DNA of 64,000 bases from Mycolicibacterium sp. TY81 (GTDB lineage Bacteria; Actinomycetota; Actinomycetes; Mycobacteriales; Mycobacteriaceae). The stretch covers positions 4,588,001 to 4,652,000 of the forward strand of contig NZ_AP023362.1 in assembly GCF_018326285.1 (NCBI RefSeq), given 5' to 3'. Position numbers and translations under genes: made by a program. The notes under the pieces are model-generated. The model was given only the letters and a program-made list of their open reading frames with translations, was not told where the DNA came from and did not search any database. Shown here piece after piece: positions 24,109 to 33,495 of the stretch. Each line of letters starts with the position of its first letter. Position 1 is the first letter of the stretch.

Positions 24109-25409
24109 TGACAACTGACGACCGGGGCACGGCCGACGGCAAGCTCACCTTGGCCGAGGTCCTGGAGACCTTCTCGAGTGGTCGGCTCCCCCTGAAATTC
24201 GAGGCGTACGACGGCAGTTCGGCCGGCCCCGAAGACGCCGAACTGGGGCTGAGCCTGCTGACTCCGCGCGGCACCACCTACCTGGCGACCGCGCCGGGCG
24301 ACCTGGGTCTCGCGCGCGCCTACGTCGCAGGCGATCTCGCGGCGCTCGGAGTGCATCCGGGCGACCCCTACGAACTGCTCAAGGCGCTGGCCGACAAGGT
24401 GGAATTCAAGCGTCCGCCGATCCGGGTGCTGGCGAACATCGTGCGGTCCATCGGATTCGAACACCTGCTGCCGATCGCCCCGCCCCCGCAGGAGGCGCTG
24501 CCGAGATGGCGCCGGATGGCAGAAGGGCTGCGGCACAGCCGAATCCGGGATGCCGAGGCCATCCATCACCACTACGACGTCTCCAACGCGTTCTACGAAC
24601 GGGTGCTCGGGCCGTCGATGACGTACACCTGCGCCTGCTACCCGCGGCCCGACGCCACGCTCGAGGAAGCCCAGGAGAACAAGTACCGGCTGGTGTTCGA
24701 CAAGCTGCGCCTGCAGCCCGGCGACCGGCTGCTCGACGTCGGCTGCGGCTGGGGTGGCATGGTCCGGTACGCCGCCCGGCACGGTGTGCAGGCCACCGGT
24801 GTCACGCTGTCGGCGGAGCAGGCCGGCTGGGCGCAGCGCGCCATCGCCGACGAAGGCCTGGCCGATCTCGCCCGCGTCGTGCACGGCGACTACCGCGATG
24901 TGCGGGAAGGAAATTTCGACGCGGTGTCCTCGATCGGTCTGACCGAGCACATCGGTGTCGCCAACTACCCGGCCTACTTCCGGTTCCTACACGACCGGCT
25001 GCGCCCCGGCGGACTGCTGCTCAACCACTGCATCACCCGGCCGCACAACCGCGCCGGGAACATCGGCGGGTTCATCGACCGCTACGTCTTCCCCGACGGA
25101 GAGCTGACCGGCTCGGGGCGGATCATCGCCACCGCCCAGGATGTCGGGCTGGAGGTGCTGCACGAGGAGAACCTGCGCCCGCATTACGCCCTGACGCTGC
25201 GCGACTGGTGCGCCAACCTGGTGCGGAACTGGGACGAAGCGGTCGCCGAGGTCGGCCTGGCCACGGCCAAGGTCTGGGGCATGTACATGGCCGGTTCCCG
25301 CGTGGGATTCGAGACCAATGTCGTTCAGCTGCACCAGGTCCTGGCCGTCAAACTCGACGAGCACGGGGCCAACGGCGGGCTGCCGCTGCGGCCCTGGTGG
25401 ACGCCCTGA
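24105..25409 (+). CDS. Cyclopropane-fatty-acyl-phospholipid synthase-like SAM methyltransferase (Rv3720 type)
   Basis: A 434-residue member of the CFA synthase / mycolic acid methyltransferase family, which transfers a methyl or methylene group from SAM to unsaturated acyl chains. An N-terminal lipid-binding region (about 1-150) precedes the motif HHHYDVSNAFYERVLG and TCACY (residues about 154-179), then the SAM site LLDVGCGWGGM (residues about 209-219), and later TEHIGVANYPAYF and RPGGLLLNHCI. The start ATG at 24105 overlaps the upstream oxidoreductase stop; a second ATG follows at 24108. The gene converges on dnaX with no gap between the two stop codons. The long N-terminal domain resembles the UfaA/TmsB subgroup more than the short mycolic acid cyclopropane synthases (inference from length). 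Confidence 0.88.
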   Translation: MMTTDDRGTADGKLTLAEVLETFSSGRLPLKFEAYDGSSAGPEDAELGLSLLTPRGTTYLATAPGDLGLARAYVAGDLAALGVHPGDPYELLKALADKVEFKRPPIRVLANIVRSIGFEHLLPIAPPPQEALPRWRRMAEGLRHSRIRDAEAIHHHYDVSNAFYERVLGPSMTYTCACYPRPDATLEEAQENKYRLVFDKLRLQPGDRLLDVGCGWGGMVRYAARHGVQATGVTLSAEQAGWAQRAIADEGLADLARVVHGDYRDVREGNFDAVSSIGLTEHIGVANYPAYFRFLHDRLRPGGLLLNHCITRPHNRAGNIGGFIDRYVFPDGELTGSGRIIATAQDVGLEVLHEENLRPHYALTLRDWCANLVRNWDEAVAEVGLATAKVWGMYMAGSRVGFETNVVQLHQVLAVKLDEHGANGGLPLRPWWTP

Positions 25410-27404
25410 TCACTCCCCGATGGGGCGGGCGCCCAGCTCGCTCTTGAGCAGTTCGAGCGCCACCTCTTCGGGGTCGCGGCGGGGCACGTCCGTGCCGCGG
25501 TCGTTGGCGGCGTCGGCCAGCATGTCCTCTTCTTCGGCCCGCTCCACGGCGGCCTGCTGCTCGGGCGTCGGGGCCGCCGGACGCGGGGCTGCCGCCGCGG
25601 GCGCGGAACCGGCCGACGGGCCCCCGGCCGCACCCGCAGGTGCCGCACCGGCGTCGCACCGCACCCGCCAGTTCACCCCGAGGGCATCCTTGAGCGCCTC
25701 GCGGATGACGTCGGCGTTGTGCTGCTCGCTGAGGCGCCTCGCCAGCGGCGGGGCCGGGTGCGCCAACACCAAAGTGTCCGCCTCGATACCGCGGACCGTC
25801 GCCTCCATGAGCATGGCTTCCAGCGAGCGGCTGCGCATGCGGACCTTCTCGCGCACCGTCGTCCACATGGCGCGCACGGCGGCGGCATCGGGCTCACCGG
25901 GTGTCGCGGCGGCCGGCTGCACGGGCGCCGCCGCTGCCGGTGCGGCAGCCGGCGGGGCGACGGGTTCAGGTGATGTTTCACGTTGAACCGGCGCCGGTTC
26001 GGGCGCCGGACGCGGTTCGGGCCGCGGCGCCGGAGGTGCGGGCGGCGGTGTCGGCTCCGGTTCGGGTGCCGAAACCGATTGCGGGGCTTGACTTCTCCGC
26101 GTGAACTGCCGATTTCCTGCCGAACCCGACGGAGCCGGCGGAGCGCTCGGGGCCTCCGCGAACGACTCGGCGGCCGGTGCCGGGACCGGGGCCGCCACCG
26201 GAGCGGGACGCGGGGCAGCAACGGCCCCGCCCTCCGAAGCCGGGATCGACACGTTCATCCGGGTCTCGATGCGCTCGATGCGTTGCAGCAGAGCGGCTTC
26301 GGTGTCACTGGCCGACGGCAGCAGCAGCCGGGCGCACACCACTTCGAGCAGCAGCCGCGGTGCCGTCGCGCCGCGCATCTCCCCGAGCCCGGCGTGCATC
26401 ACCTCGGCGTACCGCGTCAGCGTCGCGGTGCCGATCTGCGCGGCCTGGTCCCGCATGCGCTCCATGACGTCGTCCGGCGCGTCGACCACACCGCGGGCCG
26501 CGGCGTCCGGAACCACCTGCAGGACAATCAGATCCCGGAAGCGCTCCAGCAGGTCGGTGCCGAACCGGCGTGGGTCGTGCCCGGCGTCGATCACCGACTC
26601 CACAGCCCCGAAGAGCGCCGCGCCGTCGCCGGCGGCCAGCGCGTCGACGGCGCGGTCGATCAGCGCGAGGTCGGTGGCGCCGAGCAGCGACAGCGCCCGC
26701 TGGTACACGACGCGGTTCTGCTCGGCCCCGGCCAGCAGCTGGTCGAGCACCGACAACGTGTCACGCGGCGAGCCTCCACCGGCCCGGATGACCAGCGGGT
26801 ACACCGCATCGTCGACCTGCACGTCTTCTTGCGCGCAGATCTTCTCCAGCAGGCCGCGCATGGTCTTCGGCGGCAGCAGCCGGAACGGGTAGTGATGGGT
26901 ACGCGACCGGATGGTCGGCAGCACCTTCTCCGGCTCCGTGGTGGCGAACACGAAGATCAGGTGCTCCGGCGGCTCCTCGACGATCTTCAGCAGCGCGTTG
27001 AAACCGGCATTGGTGACCATGTGCGCTTCGTCGATGATGAAGATGCGGTACCGCGACTGCGCCGGCGCGTAGAACGCCCGGTCACGGAGTTCGCGGGTGT
27101 CGTCGACACCACCGTGGCTGGCGGCGTCGAGTTCGACGACGTCGATGTTGCCCGGCCCGTTGGGCGCCAGCGCCACGCACGAATGGCATTCGCCGCACGG
27201 ATTGGCCGTCGGCCCCTGTTCGCAGTTCAGTGAGCGGGCCAGGATGCGCGCCGACGACGTCTTGCCGCAGCCGCGCGGCCCGGAGAACAGGTAGGCGTGG
27301 TTGATGCGGCCCGATTCCAGCGCGTTGCACAGCGGCTCGGTGACATGCTCCTGCCCGACTACCTCAGCGAAACTTGCCGGTCGGTACTTGCGGTAGAGAG
27401 CCAC
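25410..27404 (-). CDS. dnaX: DNA polymerase III subunit gamma/tau
   Basis: The clamp-loader ATPase of the replicative polymerase. Residues 1-370 are the conserved AAA+ part: Walker A GPRGCGKT (42-49), four zinc Cys (61, 70, 73, 76), Walker B IIDEAH (about 124-128), SRC-like TIRSRTHHYPFR and the lid region. After about residue 400 comes a Pro/Ala-rich linker of over 100 residues, then the tau C-terminal domain (EADTLVLAHPAPPLARRLSEQ, LGVNWRVRCD). At 664 residues it is of normal mycobacterial size. No slippery heptamer for making a short gamma form was noticed. The start is GTG 27404 (MALYRKYRP). It converges head-on with the upstream methyltransferase, and lies about 300 bp downstream of aspC. 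Confidence 0.97.
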   Translation of the reverse strand: MALYRKYRPASFAEVVGQEHVTEPLCNALESGRINHAYLFSGPRGCGKTSSARILARSLNCEQGPTANPCGECHSCVALAPNGPGNIDVVELDAASHGGVDDTRELRDRAFYAPAQSRYRIFIIDEAHMVTNAGFNALLKIVEEPPEHLIFVFATTEPEKVLPTIRSRTHHYPFRLLPPKTMRGLLEKICAQEDVQVDDAVYPLVIRAGGGSPRDTLSVLDQLLAGAEQNRVVYQRALSLLGATDLALIDRAVDALAAGDGAALFGAVESVIDAGHDPRRFGTDLLERFRDLIVLQVVPDAAARGVVDAPDDVMERMRDQAAQIGTATLTRYAEVMHAGLGEMRGATAPRLLLEVVCARLLLPSASDTEAALLQRIERIETRMNVSIPASEGGAVAAPRPAPVAAPVPAPAAESFAEAPSAPPAPSGSAGNRQFTRRSQAPQSVSAPEPEPTPPPAPPAPRPEPRPAPEPAPVQRETSPEPVAPPAAAPAAAAPVQPAAATPGEPDAAAVRAMWTTVREKVRMRSRSLEAMLMEATVRGIEADTLVLAHPAPPLARRLSEQHNADVIREALKDALGVNWRVRCDAGAAPAGAAGGPSAGSAPAAAAPRPAAPTPEQQAAVERAEEEDMLADAANDRGTDVPRRDPEEVALELLKSELGARPIGE

Positions 27405-27538
27405 GGAAGAAGGCTACCGAGCGGGTCCGACTCGTGCTCTGGTGGATTCGCCATTCCGCGAAGCTGACGTGGTGGCGGAAAATCAGGCCGCAAATCGCCG
27501 TGCAGTCAGGCTCGGCGAACACGACCACCACGACTCGA

Positions 27539-27599
27539 TTGACCCTGCGCCTGCGCACCCCGCTACTCGCACAACTGCGCCCTCAGTACAGAGTCAGCG
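27539..27599. repeat. 61-bp intergenic element, copy 1 (degenerate ends)
   Basis: This matches 27621-27681 at 54 of 61 positions by hand alignment. The shared core is CCTGCGCCTGCGCACCCCGC followed by TACTCGCAC. Its ends are a decayed version of the inverted termini seen in copy 2. The two copies start 82 bp apart. Confidence 0.8.
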
Positions 27600-27620
27600 T
27601 GGGGACGGCAGTGACACCCG

Positions 27621-27681
27621 TTGATCCTGCGCCTGCGCACCCCGCTACTCGCACGAATGCGCCCTGGGTACAGGGTCAACG
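27621..27681. repeat. 61-bp intergenic element, copy 2, with inverted terminal sequences
   Basis: Starting at 27620 the element opens with GTTGATCCTG and closes with CAGGGTCAAC, which is the reverse complement with one mismatch. The interior matches copy 1. It lies between the aspC stop and the dnaX start and contains no reading frame of note. It could be a small non-autonomous palindromic element or part of a dispersed intergenic family; only a genome-wide search can tell. Confidence 0.8.
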
Positions 27682-27702
27682 CATACAGCGCGCGGCAGGA
27701 CC

Positions 27703-29001
<1,299 letters not shown>

Positions 29002-29019
29002 TCAGATCGCGAAAACATA

Positions 29020-29110
29020 GGGGACCCCGCGCACCCGCCAGAGCCCGTTGACCCTTGCTGCCTTCCGGCCCTGGGGGAGTTCACAGGATGGACGCCGCGC
29101 GGGGTCCGGC
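29020..29110 (-). ncRNA. ffs: Signal recognition particle RNA, small bacterial type (4.5S)
   Basis: Read on the minus strand, the conserved SRP RNA apical core GGGCCGGAAGGCAGCAAGGG is present, flanked by complementary arms GCGCGGGGTCC (29097-29107) and GGACCCCGCGC (29022-29032) that close an 86-nt hairpin. A TACACT box at 29115-29120 is a plausible -10. The location beside tRNA-Ser and aspC matches that in other mycobacteria. The ends are approximate by a few bases. Confidence 0.93.
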
Positions 29111-29179
29111 CACGAGTGTAGTACCCACCCAGTGGCACACGAGTAGGGCGTCGGATCCGGGTCGGGTACCCTTGTCGAC

Positions 29180-29265
29180 GGAGGATTCGCCTAGTGGCCT
29201 ATGGCGCTCGCCTGGAACGCGGGTTGGGTTAACAGCCCTCAGGGGTTCAAATCCCCTATCCTCCG
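29180..29265 (+). tRNA. serV: tRNA-Ser (anticodon GGA)
   Basis: An 86-nt cloverleaf with acceptor arms GGAGGAT and ATCCTCC plus discriminator G, an anticodon loop CTGGAAC giving GGA, a long serine-type variable arm, and a T-arm GGGGTTCAAATCCCC. CCA is not encoded. TACCCT at 29168-29173 is a likely -10. A 13-bp hairpin follows at 29274. Confidence 0.96.
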
Positions 29266-29273
29266 CACTCGGT

Positions 29274-29311
29274 CCGGGGTGCGACCAGCTGATCAGCCGG
29301 TCGCACCCCGG
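29274..29311 (+). terminator. Hairpin after tRNA-Ser, likely intrinsic terminator lacking a U-tract
   Basis: A perfect 13-bp stem (CCGGGGTGCGACC with GGTCGCACCCCGG) and a 12-nt loop, starting nine bases after the tRNA. There is no T-run, as in many proposed mycobacterial I-shaped terminators. Confidence 0.7.
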
Positions 29312-29346
29312 CCCACTATCAGAGCGAAAAACCCTCGAGGAGCAGT

Positions 29347-30150
29347 ATGCGGCGGCCGGTAGCGATCATTTGGCACGCGTCGTTCCTCATCCTCGCCGGG
29401 CTGCTGTACTTCTTCTTCGCGCTGCCCCGGTGGAACGAGCTGACCGGCGACTGGTCGCACACCCTCGGCACCGCGATGCGCATCGTCTGCGGTCTGATCG
29501 TCGCGTTGTCGGCCCTGCCGGTCCTGTTCACCCGCCAGCGCACCGCCCTGCCGGAGTACGGCACCCCGCAGCTGGCGCTGACCTTGCGCACCTGGTCGAT
29601 CGTCCTGCACATCGCCGCGGGCGTCCTGATCATCGGCGCCGCGATCAGCGAGATCTGGTTGACCCTGGATCAGGCCGGCACCTGGTTGTTCGGCATCTAC
29701 GGCGGCGCGGCCGGCCTGGCTCTGCTCGCCGCCCTGGCGTTCTACCTGGCCTTCGTCGCCGAGTTGCCGCCTCCGCCGCCGGCGCCGCTGAAGGTCAACG
29801 ACGGCAAGCGCCGCGGCCGCCGCAAGGCCGACAAGGGCGCCGATGAGGCCCCGGCCGTCGCCGCTGAAGTCGCGGAAGCCGGCGATGAGAGCGAGACTGA
29901 CACCGAAGCCGAGGCCGAAGAAGAGGCCACGGACAAGGCCGACGACGACGCGGCCGAGACCACCGAAACCGGCGATGCCGGTAACACCGAGGCCGCCGAA
30001 ACCGATGAAGCGGCCAAGACGTCAGGCGAAGAGACCGCCGACACCAACGAGGACGAGGCTGAAGAAACGGCCACTGATGACGCCCCCGCCGGTAAGCTGC
30101 GCAACCGCCGCTCCGGCAAAGGTTCCGGGTTGTTCGGGCGCGGAGCCTAA
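29347..30150 (+). CDS. lucA: LucA-like membrane protein (Rv3723 homologue)
   Basis: A 267-residue protein with about four hydrophobic segments in residues 1-140 (IIWHASFLILAGLLYFFFAL, IVCGLIVALSALPVLF, WSIVLHIAAGVLIIGAAI, LALLAALAFYLAFVA), followed by a long cytosolic-type tail. The tail begins with basic residues (GKRRGRRKADKG) and turns into about 80 residues rich in Glu, Asp, Ala and Thr. Rv3723 in the same gene order is LucA, which in M. tuberculosis supports the Mce1 and Mce4 fatty acid and cholesterol importers; that role is carried over by synteny and topology. AGGAG lies just upstream of the ATG. The acidic tail is low-complexity and probably disordered. Confidence 0.85.
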   Translation: MRRPVAIIWHASFLILAGLLYFFFALPRWNELTGDWSHTLGTAMRIVCGLIVALSALPVLFTRQRTALPEYGTPQLALTLRTWSIVLHIAAGVLIIGAAISEIWLTLDQAGTWLFGIYGGAAGLALLAALAFYLAFVAELPPPPPAPLKVNDGKRRGRRKADKGADEAPAVAAEVAEAGDESETDTEAEAEEEATDKADDDAAETTETGDAGNTEAAETDEAAKTSGEETADTNEDEAEETATDDAPAGKLRNRRSGKGSGLFGRGA

Positions 30151-30195
30151 GGGCCCAGTCACAGGGCCATCACCTCGCAGTCCGGAGGACAGCAC

Positions 30196-31209
30196 ATGGG
30201 CGGGTTCCGCTTCTGCCGTCGGCTCGGCACCGCGGCCGCCGCGGCAGCCGTTGCCGTGGCCACCATCAGCCTCGCACCCGTCACCCACGCTGACCCGTCC
30301 CCGGCCGCAGCCGCCGTCGAACCCGCGACCGCGCGCGTCGACACCGTCATCAACTACCAGCACGCCATCGGTGCCGGTACCGGCTTCGTCCTGGACTCGG
30401 GCGGCGCGCTGCTGACCAACTTCCACGTCGTACAGGGCGCCGACAAGGTGACCGCGACCATCGGTGGCCGGCCATACCGCGCTGACCTGGTCGGCTACGA
30501 CCGCCACCGCGACATCGCCGTGCTGCAGCTGCGCGGCGCGGCCGACCTGCCGGTCGCCCCGCTGGGCGACTCGTCGGCGGTGGCCGTCGGCGACGAGGTC
30601 GTCGCACTGGGCAACGCCGACGGCAGTGGCAACTCACTGACTCACGAGGCCGGTCACGTCATCGGGCTGAACCGCACCATCACCGCCAAGGACGAGTTGA
30701 CGGGCAGTTCCGAGCAGGTGACGGGCCTGATCCAGTTCGCGGCCCCGGTCCGTGCCGGCGATTCGGGCGGCCCGCTGGTCTCCGCCGACGGCCGGGTGGT
30801 CGGGATGACGGTCGCGGCGACGCTGAACTTCCACATGGGCCCGGGTGGCGAGGGCTTCGCCATCCCGATCAACGAGGCGCTGGCGACGGCCGCGCAGATC
30901 CGGGCCGGCGCGGCGTCGAACAACATCCACATCGGGCAGCCCACGCTGCTCGGCGTCGGCGTCGGCGGCACCGACGAGCACTCGCAGCTGCCCGGTGTGC
31001 TCATCCGCGACGTGATCAGCGGCGGCCCCGCGCAAATCGCCGGGATGGTCCCGGGTGACGTGCTGGTGAGCATCGACGCCGTCACGGTGAGCTCGGCGAG
31101 TGCGCTCACCAGCGTGCTGGACCGGCACTACCCCGGCGACGTCGTCGAGCTGTTCTGGATCGACCGCGCGGGCCAGCAGCACACCGCCAAGGCCGTGCTG
31201 ACGTCCTGA
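30196..31209 (+). CDS. Secreted trypsin-like serine protease with PDZ domain (PepA type)
   Basis: A 337-residue exported protease. Residues 1-32 form a signal peptide ending near VTHADP. The trypsin-like domain holds the triad His77 (LTNFHVV), Asp106 (RHRDIAVL) and Ser190 (RAGDSGGPL). Residues about 240-330 form a PDZ domain (GVLIRDVISGGPAQIAGMVPG). This layout is that of mycobacterial PepA (Mtb32A), a secreted rather than membrane-anchored HtrA relative, because no transmembrane anchor follows the signal peptide. It starts 45 bp after lucA on the same strand and may be read from the same transcript. All catalytic residues are present, so an active enzyme is expected; the substrate is unknown. 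Confidence 0.9.
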   Translation: MGGFRFCRRLGTAAAAAAVAVATISLAPVTHADPSPAAAAVEPATARVDTVINYQHAIGAGTGFVLDSGGALLTNFHVVQGADKVTATIGGRPYRADLVGYDRHRDIAVLQLRGAADLPVAPLGDSSAVAVGDEVVALGNADGSGNSLTHEAGHVIGLNRTITAKDELTGSSEQVTGLIQFAAPVRAGDSGGPLVSADGRVVGMTVAATLNFHMGPGGEGFAIPINEALATAAQIRAGAASNNIHIGQPTLLGVGVGGTDEHSQLPGVLIRDVISGGPAQIAGMVPGDVLVSIDAVTVSSASALTSVLDRHYPGDVVELFWIDRAGQQHTAKAVLTS

Positions 31210-31347
31210 CACGTAACTTTCTGGCAAAAAAATCTACTAGTCCGTCAAAGTAGCTGGATACCGGCACTAAGCGGGTACCGCGCGTGAAGGCTATTTGCCA
31301 CGGCCCCCTGACGTGCCGAAATGCGGTTTTGCCGACTGACGAGGCCC

Positions 31348-31376
31348 TTGGCGGGGACACCATCGCGAGTTAGATT
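31348..31376 (+). promoter_or_regulatory. Sigma-A-like promoter upstream of the 31455 membrane protein
   Basis: TTGGCG (31348-31353), a 17-bp spacer and TAGATT (31371-31376). This would start transcription near 31383 and leave a leader of about 70 nt. The rest of the 31210-31454 gap shows no further feature. Confidence 0.55.
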
Positions 31377-31454
31377 GGCGACACATTCACCTGCAAATGA
31401 GCCTTCGGTCACAGCTGTTCACGCGGCGGTTACCCGGTCAAAGGGAGTAGCCCA

Positions 31455-31718
31455 GTGGTCCACCTCTACGTGGAGGCGTACACAGCGATATGGGCTGTGG
31501 TGACCCTGGCGACGTATCTCCTCGGCCGCCGATTCAGCAACGACGAGCGACCCGACCACCAGCTCCTCACGAGCGTGCTGGCCGGAGCCATGTGGCCCGT
31601 CGTCGTGGTCGGACTCCTGGAGGCGTTCACCGTCGCATTGATGTCCGGCAGCCACGCGTGGCGCGACCCGGCGCCCGTGGAGCCGGCCTGCGTCGCTCCC
31701 GTCGCGCCACTGCCGTAG
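31455..31718 (+). CDS. Small two-helix membrane protein, unknown function
   Basis: An 87-residue protein with two hydrophobic segments (AIWAVVTLATYLLG and SVLAGAMWPVVVVGLLEAF) joined by a basic-acidic loop (RRFSNDERPDHQ), and a Pro/Ala-rich C-terminus. The GTG start at 31455 has AAGGGAG seven bases upstream, and a well-spaced promoter lies further up, so this is probably a real gene despite its size. I do not recognise a family. It converges on the MpaB-type oxygenase gene 17 bp downstream. Topology suggests both termini on the same side of the membrane. Confidence 0.7.
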   Translation: MVHLYVEAYTAIWAVVTLATYLLGRRFSNDERPDHQLLTSVLAGAMWPVVVVGLLEAFTVALMSGSHAWRDPAPVEPACVAPVAPLP

Positions 31719-31735
31719 TACTCAGGCCGCCGTAC

Positions 31736-32956
31736 TCACGCCACCCCGCGCAGGTGGGACGCCGACGCCCCGATGGTCGCCTCATCCCCGCCGATCATGG
31801 TGCGCAGCAGGGCTTTCTGCTCGCGTAGCCCGCGGTCTGCCGCGCGGTCCGAACCGCCCGGCAGCACCAGCGCCGCGATGCTGCGCACGCCGTTGACGGG
31901 GATACGGAGCACCGGGTACCACGGCGGCATGTAGGACGGCAGCCCCAGCGTGCGCATCACCCGCGGGCCCAGGAAGGCCGTCGTCACCGACAGGTGCTGC
32001 GCCCACGCCAGCCGCCGGCGGAGGCCCGTCGCACCGCGGTAATGCCAGCTCAGCGGGTCACGCGCCATCGGTACCGACAGCTGTTTGGTGGTCTCGTCGG
32101 AGACCGCCAGTGCGGTGGACGTGTGATAGAGGATGCGGACGCTGTCCCGGAAGGACCGTGGCAGCCACTCGTCCTGCACGCCCATCAACCAGCCGACGTA
32201 GCGCGTGAGGTGCGCGATGGCGCTCAACTCGGCGGGTGTGGCCACGATGCCCATGGCCAGGCCACCGAGAACCGGCGCGATCAGGGCGCCCACCAGCGTG
32301 GCCGCCATGTCGGTCTGATTGACCGGCAGGCCCCACTGCTCGGCACGCCAGTCCGGCATCGCCTGCACATGCCGTCGCACCATGGCGTGTACGAAGCGGA
32401 CGCGGACGGTGGACCGGTATCCGGAACCGAACTTCTCCAGCCCGCCGGCGTCGATCACGTCGAGCGCCCACTGCATGGTTTCGGCGAACCGCTGGTTGGA
32501 GCCCTTTTCCAGGGCGCCGGTGCGCAGCAGGGTCTGGTTGAAACCGGAGAACTGGTAGCCGCCCAGCAGCGCGACGTCCCGGGCGATGTACATGCCGTCG
32601 GCACCGCCCCGGCGCAACGTGCGCTGTCCGATCCGCAGCGCTTCAGGGTCGACCCAGTCCGGGGTCGCCTCGACCTCTTCGAAGAACCGGCGCAGCGGCT
32701 CCGGCGCCTCCGGAACGGTGGCGATGCCGTCGGTGAGCGCGCGGTCGAACAGCGGCCGCAGCTGCTTCGTGCCCTGCTCCGACATCCAGGCGACCAGGGC
32801 ATCCATGGGTTCGTCGCCGACATTGAGGCGCTCGCCCAGCCGCTGCCACTGCGTGGCGTCGGGCTTCCCGATGGCCAGCACGGTGGCGAACGAACCGATC
32901 GCCGCAGGTACCGGTTGCGGCCGGTCGGGATGACGTGCCGGGATCGGCAGGGACAT
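31736..32956 (-). CDS. MpaB/rubber oxygenase-like (DUF2236) heme oxygenase family protein
   Basis: A 406-residue protein of the DUF2236 family, which includes the latex-clearing protein Lcp and fungal MpaB. Known members bind heme b and cleave isoprenoid or related double bonds with oxygen. The diagnostic segment is STVRVRFVHAMVRRHV, with Arg187 and His190, the expected heme ligand. Other conserved stretches are PDWVDPEALRIGQR and LPVNQTDMAATLVGAL. No signal peptide is evident, so it is likely intracellular. ATG 32956 has AAGGAG about 8 nt upstream. A 20-bp palindrome directly upstream suggests control by a TetR-like repressor. The natural substrate is not known; a lipid or terpenoid is a guess from the family. 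Confidence 0.85.
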   Translation of the reverse strand: MSLPIPARHPDRPQPVPAAIGSFATVLAIGKPDATQWQRLGERLNVGDEPMDALVAWMSEQGTKQLRPLFDRALTDGIATVPEAPEPLRRFFEEVEATPDWVDPEALRIGQRTLRRGGADGMYIARDVALLGGYQFSGFNQTLLRTGALEKGSNQRFAETMQWALDVIDAGGLEKFGSGYRSTVRVRFVHAMVRRHVQAMPDWRAEQWGLPVNQTDMAATLVGALIAPVLGGLAMGIVATPAELSAIAHLTRYVGWLMGVQDEWLPRSFRDSVRILYHTSTALAVSDETTKQLSVPMARDPLSWHYRGATGLRRRLAWAQHLSVTTAFLGPRVMRTLGLPSYMPPWYPVLRIPVNGVRSIAALVLPGGSDRAADRGLREQKALLRTMIGGDEATIGASASHLRGVA

Positions 32957-32977
32957 CGCGCGTACTCCTTGTCACCG

Positions 32978-32997
32978 TTGACAACGTATGTAGTCAA
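32978..32997. promoter_or_regulatory. Imperfect 20-bp palindrome, candidate operator
   Basis: TTGACAACGTATGTAGTCAA, with perfect five-base arms TTGAC/GTCAA and further matching positions inside. It lies 21 bp upstream of the MpaB-type start and between two divergent genes, so it could control both. Its size and form suit a dimeric repressor such as a TetR-family protein; no regulator gene is adjacent. Confidence 0.5.
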
Positions 32998-33060
32998 AAC
33001 TAGGCGGTACCCGGGGTCTCGTCAATGGCAAATGGGGCACGAGCGCATAGGCTGGCCCTC

Positions 33061-33492
33061 ATGTGGCGGGGAGAACAGTCCAAGCATCAGCGTCGGAACA
33101 CAGTGGCAGCCGCGATCGCGGCGCTCGGGATCGGCGTCACCCTCGGCGGGGCACCGGTCGCGGCAGCGGCCGACGCACCCGACCAGGTGGCGATGACGGC
33201 CATCGACGACATCGCCGCGGGCAACTACGCCGCCGTCACCGCGCGGTTCGATCCGGAGCTGCAGAAGCGGTTGTCCCCCAAGGCATTACAGCAGGTGTGG
33301 GACGGCTACCAGCGCACGTTCGGGGCGTACCAGTCGCACGGCGGCCCCGAGGACACCGCGCGCGGCGACCTCACCGTGGTGAACGTCCCGCTGCAGATGG
33401 ACCGCATGCCCGGCCAGTTCCGGGTGAAGATCCATCCCGACGGCACCATCGCGGGCGTGTACTTCCTGCGCGAAGGCGTGCCGGTCCCCTGA
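33061..33492 (+). CDS. Secreted DUF3887-like small protein
   Basis: A 143-residue exported protein (155 if started at ATG 33025). The N-terminus RRNTVAAAIAALGIGVTLGG followed by APVAAAADA is a clear signal peptide. The mature part, with MTAIDDIAAGNYAAVTARFD, LQKRLSPKALQQVWDGYQRTFG and a VNVPLQMDRMPGQFRVKIHPDG beta region, resembles the DUF3887 (NTF2-like) fold, which occurs in front of alpha/beta hydrolases or alone. ATG 33061 is preferred because the signal peptide then starts with a short basic segment; TAGGCT lies nine bases upstream, so the message may be nearly leaderless. The gene converges on the alcohol dehydrogenase with 3 bp between stop codons. Function unknown. Confidence 0.75.
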   Translation: MWRGEQSKHQRRNTVAAAIAALGIGVTLGGAPVAAAADAPDQVAMTAIDDIAAGNYAAVTARFDPELQKRLSPKALQQVWDGYQRTFGAYQSHGGPEDTARGDLTVVNVPLQMDRMPGQFRVKIHPDGTIAGVYFLREGVPVP

Positions 33493-33495
33493 CCG

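Noticed and set aside
25410..27404. Programmed frameshift in dnaX producing gamma
   Set aside because: No A-rich slippery site near codon 430 as in E. coli; a single tau-type product is assumed.
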